Assembly: GCA_937879855.1 (NCBI GenBank)
Contig: CALFMO010000016.1
Coordinates: 1-64,000 of the forward strand
DNA length: 64,000 nt
Direction: 5' to 3'
Origin: an uncultured Acidobacteriaceae bacterium
GTDB lineage: Bacteria; Acidobacteriota; Terriglobia; Terriglobales; Acidobacteriaceae
Below the pieces are notes generated by a model. The model did no database searches. It saw only the letters and a program-made list of their open reading frames with translations, and was not told where the DNA came from. Position 1 is the stretch's first letter. The number at the start of each line of letters is the position of its first letter. The translations under genes and the position numbers were made by a program. Positions 58,607 through 64,000 of the stretch are shown in pieces.

Positions 58607-61600
58607 TCAATATAGCAGTTGAAGCATCTGCTGAGCCATCTTGTGTTGCGGTTGTCTTTGCAGCAGAGCTTGCAAAACCGCGCGCGCATTTTCCTTGTCG
58701 TTCAAAACGAGGTACAAGCGCGCGAGATTGAGATACGCCTGGTCAAAATCCGGAGCTTCGCGGATGCATGTTTTAAACCGCTCTTCCGCTTCCGGGTAGC
58801 GCCGTTGTTGAACAAAAAGTATGCCCAGGTTATTGAGTGCGTCAGAGTACCCCGGACGCAGATTGATTGCGTTGTTCAAATATTCGACCGCTCGCTCGGG
58901 TTGCTCGCGGCGAGCGTAGAGCATGCCCAGGCTGTAATTCACTTCGGGATTCTCGGGATCATTCTCGAAAGCTTGCTTGAGAAGCGTTTCCGCTTCCTCA
59001 GAATTTCCCTGGCGTCGGTAAACGTTCCCCAGATTAAGAAGCGCGGTAGCGTAAAACGGACGCAACTGCAGCGACTGCCTAAAATTTCGAATCGCTGCTT
59101 CGTTATTCCCAGCCTGTGCAGCAATCATTCCTAGATTGTTCCAGGCCTCAGGATAGTTCGGCCGCAACTTGACTGTCTGTTCGAGATACTGTTGAGCCTG
59201 TTGCGGCGAGTTGCGCTGCAGATAAAGTGTCCCCAGATTGTAATAGGCATCAGGATCGTCGGGCTTTGTCGCAATGACTTGCTTGAACGATTGTTCTGCC
59301 TGATCGAGAAAGCCGTGCTGAAAGAAGGCCACGCCGTAGGAAAAGACATTGCGTTGAAATTCGCCCTGATGCAAAGTCCCTGGAAAGGGAAGCGCTTTGC
59401 GGAGGCGATCTGCCGGAGTGCGTGGTACGGATGCGAGATCTTGCCTCAAGTCCTCAGTAGTGAACGATCCCTGGTACACCTTAACAATGTCTCCGGCTTC
59501 GTCGATCAGAAAAGATGTCGGGAGCGAAAGATCTCGGTGACGATCGAATAGGTAGCGATATACGAGGTTATAAACGCCGGCCAACTCTGGCGTTCCGATC
59601 AACATCGGAAACGATAATCCTTCTTTGTCAGCGAATGATTGAACCGCGCGAACGTCGGAGGGGTCATCGACGTTGATGGCAGCAATCTTCAGGCCTTTGG
59701 AGGCAAGGTCTGATTGCAATCTATGCAGAGTCTGCAGTTGTTCGCGGCAAGCGGGCGACGCTATTGTCCAGAAATTCAGCAAAAGGAAACTGCCCTGAAA
59801 AGAGCGAAGATCGCGAGCGTTACCGGAAAGGTCAGGCAGAGAAAAGTTCACGGCTCTCACTGGCTCGACTAGCCAAGTGCCCAGCGATAATGGCAGTGCT
59901 TCTCCCGGCGGCTGATTGCCGGGTTTGAGCCATGAAGAGGGAATCTGCGCGAACGCCTTGGCCGTGAAATTTCTCGCTCCTTCCTGGATTTCAATGCGAT
60001 TGTTGCTGGGCAATCCGTTGACAGTCTGGGTCAATCCGCTCGGCCACTGCACTGTGGCACGGACGGCGCCCTCATACTTTCCCAAGCCAAAGAAAAGTTC
60101 CTTCGTGTGTTGGGATAAGAATCCGGAGCCCGCCTGTACGTATTTCGTCTGCCGAAGTTTTCCTGCCTCGACCGTCACCGCGGCGCCGATCGCGTCGCGG
60201 TTGCTTTTGTCTCCGCGCAGATGCAAGGCGATCGAATTGCCGATCCTATCCATCGCGAGACGCAAGATTCGAACCTGGGGCGCGTTTCGATTCTTCAGCA
60301 CGATCTCGAGTCTGCCATCGCCGTCGAAATCAGCCAGCACAAACGCTCGGCTGTCATCTGGAAAATCCAGTCTCACCACGCCGGAGACATCAGAAAATGT
60401 GCCGTCGCGATTGTTGACAAAGAAAACGTTTCTCTCGTGACCGTTCCAGGTCGAGTCAGAACGAATGAGTTCATTGATCGCGCCCCATCCGCGTTCGTAG
60501 CTGGGGGATGGGCTTGAGTCCTGCGGTGATTTTGCGACGACTTGGCGCCAGAAGAAGCTCGACACGTCTCGTGGTGCGGCGCCGGAAATATAACCGTTCG
60601 CAACGTAGAGGTCCGGGTAGCCGTCATGGTCAAAGTCCCACGCGTCCGTTGACCATGACCAGCGTCCCATTTCCACTCCCGCTTTCAGTGCGACATTCTC
60701 AAACTTCCCTTCGCCTAGATTTCGGTACAACGAATTACCGGCCATGTGCCGGCGGTAAAGGGAACGAATCTTTTCCGGTTCGCCGCCGTGAAAATGCGAA
60801 TCTCCGAAAACTCGCATGCCGGCCGCGACCCACATCCCTGCCGCATAGATGTCCTGCTTTCCGTCATTGTCGAAGTCCAGCCAGCAGGCGCTCATGCCCG
60901 CCCCCGCTTCATCCACCTTTGCCTCGGCGGAAATGGCGGCGAATGTTCCATCGCGATTATTGCGGTAGAGATTGTTGCGACCGAAATCGTTGACCACGTA
61001 CAAGTCCGGCCACAGGTCTCCATTGCAGTCACCCCACGAGCAGGCGAAACTATATCGATCATTATCGATATTCAGGCCAGCCGCTTCGGTACGATCTTGA
61101 AAGACTCCGTTGCCTTCGTTGTGAAAAAGATAGTTGGGAGGTCCATTGCGGGCGTCGAAGTAGGGAACCGGATAGCGATACTGGTCCAAGCCCTGATAGT
61201 AGCTGTAAAGGCAAAAATAAAGATCAAGTCGCCCGTCGCGATCGTAGTCGGCAGCCGCGGCATGCGTGAAAGCCCCTTGCGGCGTGCGCGCGAAACGAAA
61301 CGCGTCCTGTTTCAAAGAAAACCTACCGTTGCCCTGGTTGCGGAAAAGTAGAGGACCGGTCGCGCAAACCACCAGCAAGTCTTGAAGTCCGCTGTTCTCG
61401 AAATCCGCGAACAATGCGCAGACCGTGAAGTCAAGCACACCAACGCCTGATTTTTCCGTTACATCCTCGAAGGTTCCGTCTCCGCGATTGCGATAGAGCC
61501 GGTTGGGAAGTCCAGATGGCTGGCATATGTACAAGTCATCCCGCCCGTCGTTGTCGAAGTCGCCGACGGCTACACCGTTGTTTGCGTACACATCGACGCC

Positions 61601-62449
61601 GACTGCTCCGTCAATAACCGTTCGCCAATAGTCGGCTCCCGGGAGCAATTGCTTCTGATAAGAATCGGTATGCCCAAGAACATGCGACGTAATGTCGACA
61701 AAGACCGGACCGGCGGCACGGCTGACGCTCTCGCCCTCCGGATTCCATTTCAACGCTCGCCACGCACCGGTCGCGTCTCGCGACCACTGCGTAAGCCAGG
61801 AACCGATCCGTTCTTCCCGCACATCGTCGCCTCGCAGGCCGACGAAGTCATAGCGGATGCGTGCTTCCACGGTCAGCGGTGAATCAATGACCTGCCTGCA
61901 CTCATAGATTTCAAAGTCCGCCGTTTCCACTCGTTTCAGCGCGGCCAAGTACTCTTCGATCTCTTCAAGAAATCGTTCGCGGCCAGAAAATAATTCGGAC
62001 CCGAATTCCCTCCGCACTACCGTAATCGGATCGCCGGGACGCAAGCTGGATTCTCGACTCGCACGAAAACCAGTTGATTGAATCGACAACGCAACGAACT
62101 TTCCCATCGCTGCGATTGCCGGAGGGTTTGTTCTCAGAAACCGGCTCCACTCTTCCAACAACTTCATGATCTCGGAAGCGTACGCCTCGGTGACATACTC
62201 ATCTGTGCCCGGATCGGTCAATTTAAGAACATCATCCAGCGGAGATTTCGCAGGGTAGTGCGGCGAAAAAGTTACTTCAGCGAAAGGGAAGTGAGGAATT
62301 TCCAGAGCCGGTAGTCCCCTCGGCGCGGAACGAAAAATGGAATTGTGAATCGGTGCCGGAAGAAAAAGAACAGGCGCCCATCGCATTTGCTTCAGGAAAC
62401 TTCTGCGCGACGCGCCGTTATTCCCGTCTTTTGGCCCAAGCTTCCCCAA
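58607..62449 (-). CDS. FG-GAP/UnbV-redoxin-TPR fusion protein, Tat-exported
   Basis: A 1280-residue exported protein. A Tat-like leader (SRRSFLKQMRWAPVLFLPAP), an N-terminal region (about 40-285), then FG-GAP/VCBS repeats (about 300-720: VAVGDFDNDGRDDLYICQPS and more), an ASPIC/UnbV domain (about 745-815: GAAVTVEAGKLRQTKYVQAGSG...VQWPSGLTQTV), a redoxin domain (about 865-1010) in which WTIASPACR replaces the WC-x-x-C motif, leaving Ser898 and one Cys901, and TPRs (about 1050-1275). Start TTG 62449 because an in-frame stop lies just before it. Probably an outer-membrane or extracellular glycan-processing or adhesion protein. Confidence 0.82.
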   Translation of the reverse strand: MGKLGPKDGNNGASRRSFLKQMRWAPVLFLPAPIHNSIFRSAPRGLPALEIPHFPFAEVTFSPHYPAKSPLDDVLKLTDPGTDEYVTEAYASEIMKLLEEWSRFLRTNPPAIAAMGKFVALSIQSTGFRASRESSLRPGDPITVVRREFGSELFSGRERFLEEIEEYLAALKRVETADFEIYECRQVIDSPLTVEARIRYDFVGLRGDDVREERIGSWLTQWSRDATGAWRALKWNPEGESVSRAAGPVFVDITSHVLGHTDSYQKQLLPGADYWRTVIDGAVGVDVYANNGVAVGDFDNDGRDDLYICQPSGLPNRLYRNRGDGTFEDVTEKSGVGVLDFTVCALFADFENSGLQDLLVVCATGPLLFRNQGNGRFSLKQDAFRFARTPQGAFTHAAAADYDRDGRLDLYFCLYSYYQGLDQYRYPVPYFDARNGPPNYLFHNEGNGVFQDRTEAAGLNIDNDRYSFACSWGDCNGDLWPDLYVVNDFGRNNLYRNNRDGTFAAISAEAKVDEAGAGMSACWLDFDNDGKQDIYAAGMWVAAGMRVFGDSHFHGGEPEKIRSLYRRHMAGNSLYRNLGEGKFENVALKAGVEMGRWSWSTDAWDFDHDGYPDLYVANGYISGAAPRDVSSFFWRQVVAKSPQDSSPSPSYERGWGAINELIRSDSTWNGHERNVFFVNNRDGTFSDVSGVVRLDFPDDSRAFVLADFDGDGRLEIVLKNRNAPQVRILRLAMDRIGNSIALHLRGDKSNRDAIGAAVTVEAGKLRQTKYVQAGSGFLSQHTKELFFGLGKYEGAVRATVQWPSGLTQTVNGLPSNNRIEIQEGARNFTAKAFAQIPSSWLKPGNQPPGEALPLSLGTWLVEPVRAVNFSLPDLSGNARDLRSFQGSFLLLNFWTIASPACREQLQTLHRLQSDLASKGLKIAAINVDDPSDVRAVQSFADKEGLSFPMLIGTPELAGVYNLVYRYLFDRHRDLSLPTSFLIDEAGDIVKVYQGSFTTEDLRQDLASVPRTPADRLRKALPFPGTLHQGEFQRNVFSYGVAFFQHGFLDQAEQSFKQVIATKPDDPDAYYNLGTLYLQRNSPQQAQQYLEQTVKLRPNYPEAWNNLGMIAAQAGNNEAAIRNFRQSLQLRPFYATALLNLGNVYRRQGNSEEAETLLKQAFENDPENPEVNYSLGMLYARREQPERAVEYLNNAINLRPGYSDALNNLGILFVQQRRYPEAEERFKTCIREAPDFDQAYLNLARLYLVLNDKENARAVLQALLQRQPQHKMAQQMLQLLY

Positions 62450-62454
62450 GATAC

Positions 62455-62464
62455 CCGCTTAACC
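62455..62464 (-). promoter_or_regulatory. Shared GGTTAAGCGG box before the UnbV gene
   Basis: On the minus strand GGTTAAGCGG lies 6 bp before the TTG start. The same 10-mer opens the symmetric site at 63666 upstream of the second LacI gene. Candidate operator or half-site of that regulator. Confidence 0.35.
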
Positions 62465-62504
62465 GGCGATCAACATTCGCATGCCGGCACTTCTGACGAG
62501 TCTA

Positions 62505-63518
62505 TCAATGAGCGCCGTCCTTGGGAGCCGGCCCAGAGGAATCTCCAATCACCAACTCGGACCCGATCTCATATTCCTTGCCTTGAGGACTGGCCGTGCT
62601 GGAGAGTTCATGTAACGCGTCTGCTGCCAGACGGCCGAGCGTCTCGCGATGAATGTCGACTGTAGTGATCGATGGATTGCTGTAATCGGCGAGGCGTGTT
62701 TTATCAAAACCCGTCACCGAAATATCCTGGGGCACGCGGAGGCCGGCATTCAGCAGGCCTTTGATTATGCCGACTGCCGTCAGATCGTTCACGGCCATCA
62801 CGGCAGTCGGTCGCGGCGATAACTTTGCGATAGCCAAGCCGGCCGCTAGTCCGCCTTCGAAACGCAGATTGCCCTCGAGCACCGGTCCGGGTTCGAGACC
62901 CAACTGCCGCATTGTCTTTTCGTAGGCCTGAAGACGCACGAGATTGGATTTAAGACCAGGCCGTCCGGCCACGAAGGCAATGCGCCGGTGCCCGTTGTGA
63001 TAGAGGTACTTCACAATTTGTTCGATGCCAGACAAATAATCAATCCGCAAATTGCTGGTGTAGCCACGAACCGGCGCGAGGTCAAGGAAAGTCACCGCGA
63101 TCATTCTTCGCGCCAACTCATGAACGAGTCGCAGGCTGATCTCCGATGTCATGATCGCGACGCCGCGGACTTTGTGCTCCATCATTCGCTCCGCGGCCTC
63201 GCGAGTCCGGCGCGGATCATAATTCGTGTCGCTCAAAATGGCGTCGTATCCCAGTTCTTGCGCCCGAGTTTCGAAGCTCTTGATTACCTCAGGAAAAAAT
63301 GGGTTCTCAATATCGGAGACGATGATTCCCAGCGTGCGCCGGTCGCGCGATGCCAGGTTGCGCGCATGGACGTCGCGAATGTAGCCTAACTTTTTGACGG
63401 TGGAGAGCACGAGGCGGCGGGTTTCACGCCCTACCTTGCCGGTTTTGTTCAGCACATTGGAAACCGTGGCAGTCGAGACTTCGGCCGCCTTCGCGACGTC
63501 GCGAATGGTCACACTCAT
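62505..63518 (-). CDS. LacI-family regulator (second)
   Basis: A 337-residue regulator: helix-turn-helix MSVTIRDVAKAAEVSTATVSNVLN, PBP core (LGIIVSDIENPFFPEVIKSFE, FLDLAPVRGYTSNLRIDYLSG, TGFDKTRLADYSNPSITTVDI). Sits between the UnbV gene and the start of a divergent receptor-like gene. A 12-bp near-palindrome TTAAGCGGTTAA at 63668-63679 in the shared upstream region is a candidate operator. The effector is unknown, probably a sugar. Confidence 0.92.
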   Translation of the reverse strand: MSVTIRDVAKAAEVSTATVSNVLNKTGKVGRETRRLVLSTVKKLGYIRDVHARNLASRDRRTLGIIVSDIENPFFPEVIKSFETRAQELGYDAILSDTNYDPRRTREAAERMMEHKVRGVAIMTSEISLRLVHELARRMIAVTFLDLAPVRGYTSNLRIDYLSGIEQIVKYLYHNGHRRIAFVAGRPGLKSNLVRLQAYEKTMRQLGLEPGPVLEGNLRFEGGLAAGLAIAKLSPRPTAVMAVNDLTAVGIIKGLLNAGLRVPQDISVTGFDKTRLADYSNPSITTVDIHRETLGRLAADALHELSSTASPQGKEYEIGSELVIGDSSGPAPKDGAH

Positions 63519-63837
63519 GTTCAGAAAATCCCCAGCCTAGTCAGACAGCGAAACCGCATTGCTGAAACAGCGCGGAGTATAGACGACGAGAAAATTCTTG
63601 ACAATGCCGAGCGCTCCATGATATTTCCCATCCACGCTGAAATAGTCGATTTGTATTAGCCGGAAGGTTAAGCGGTTAATTTCAAATAATCGTTCTGAGC
63701 AGTTCGTTCTGGTTTTGGGGACGCTTCACAACTCACTTTTTACGGGCGACATTGTGCTCGGGTCGTTGCCCGTGATGACAGTTGAAGCATGGCAAGGCTT
63801 GCTAGGACGCAAGCCGCTAAGGCTCAAAGGAGAGTTC
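63519..63837. promoter_or_regulatory. Divergent region between LacI and the receptor-like gene
   Basis: About 320 bp. Holds the near-palindrome TTAAGCGGTTAA (63668-63679), two CGTTCTG direct repeats (about 63691-63713), a perfect 7-bp stem GGCTTGC-taggac-GCAAGCC (63796-63815) and the ribosome-binding site AAAGGAGAG (63827-63834). The stem is 11 bp before the ribosome-binding site. I searched for the c-di-GMP (GEMM) fold and do not see it. Confidence 0.5.
63668..63679 (+). promoter_or_regulatory. Candidate operator of the second LacI
   Basis: TTAAGCGGTTAA, five of six positions symmetric, between the second LacI gene and the divergent receptor-like gene. Together with the GGTTAAGCGG copy before the UnbV gene it makes a two-site set. 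Confidence 0.45.
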
Positions 63838-64000
63838 ATGAACCGACACGCATTTGGCTGGGTCCTGCGCACCATTTTGGCTGTCACCGTACTCACGACT
63901 TTCAGCGGCCGGTACCTCCAAGCTCAGGTGGACACAGGTTCCATCACGGGCACCGCAACCGATGCCTCGGGAGCAGTCGTCAGCGGAGCGAAGGTCACCC
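63838..64000 (+). CDS. TonB-dependent receptor/carboxypeptidase-regulatory-like protein, partial
   Basis: The first 54 codons are in the window; the gene runs off the end. Signal peptide MNRHAFGWVLRTILAVTVLT and onward to an AQA-like cleavage site (YLQAQVDTG), then the start of a CarboxypepD_reg-like beta domain (SITGTATDASGAVVSGAKVT). This N-terminus is that of acidobacterial Oar-like TonB-dependent receptors. AAAGGAGAG 3 bp before the ATG gives good initiation. The barrel and plug are not visible. Confidence 0.75.
   Translation, partial: MNRHAFGWVLRTILAVTVLTTFSGRYLQAQVDTGSITGTATDASGAVVSGAKVT

Noticed and set aside
63790..63837. c-di-GMP-I (GEMM) riboswitch before the receptor-like gene
   Set aside because: GGACGCAAGCC resembles the GGGACGCAAAGCC box, but the sequence instead forms a simple hairpin (GGCTTGC/GCAAGCC) and the rest of the fold is missing.

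Overview
The window reads as chromosomal DNA of an acidobacterium, most likely class Terriglobia. The grounds are a GC-rich, densely coding sequence, an ASPIC/UnbV FG-GAP-TPR protein, the start of an Oar/TonB-dependent-receptor-type gene with a carboxypeptidase-regulatory-like N-terminus, many exported TPR proteins, LacI-controlled glycoside hydrolases, and short GC-rich palindromic intergenic repeats. This placement is inference from gene content; there is no rRNA or other phylogenetic marker set here. I found no tRNA, rRNA, CRISPR array, prophage or intact insertion sequence.

1-18.6 kb is mostly housekeeping: PilZ protein, lysS, a Tat-exported glycosylasparaginase-type hydrolase, glpX, an ATP-grasp enzyme, an AhpD-like protein, gcdH, pyrF, rlpA, thiD, and exported TPR, VOC and TonB-C proteins. 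Two type II toxin-antitoxin pairs sit here (higBA; MazF-like toxin with a ribbon-helix-helix antitoxin). Each has an operator that can be read directly on its promoter. Four palindromic intergenic repeat elements lie between genes.

18.8-33.5 kb is a stress-signalling island. It holds a KaiC-like double ATPase overlapping a histidine kinase, a set of small envelope/stress proteins, two more receiver-histidine kinases, a NarL-type regulator, a degenerate receiver, and a complete stressosome set transcribed rsbR-rsbS-rsbT-rsbX. That set runs straight into a hybrid kinase whose N-terminus is itself an RsbT-like ATPase. No sigma-B gene is present, so the stressosome output appears to be wired into phosphorelay proteins. 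A short motif (TAGGRAWWTCCCCGAC) recurs at three intergenic sites of this island.

33.5-42 kb holds a small zinc-finger-like protein, a membrane rhodanese, an ECF sigma factor with a fused anti-sigma-like zinc finger, OsmC, an overlapping TolC/MFP/RND efflux operon, a DUF2892 protein and a 29-residue membrane peptide.

42-56 kb is a sugar-scavenging region: GH127, GH39, ribulokinase araB and a LacI regulator, tied together by four copies of one operator (approximately GAGNAANCGTTTGCTC), followed by a tartrate-dehydrogenase-type enzyme, GH29 fucosidase, GH97, an SDR and a zinc alcohol dehydrogenase. 56-64 kb holds a giant TPR protein, a Tat-dependent FG-GAP/UnbV/redoxin/TPR fusion, a second LacI regulator with its own candidate operator, and the first 54 codons of a receptor-like gene that runs off the window.
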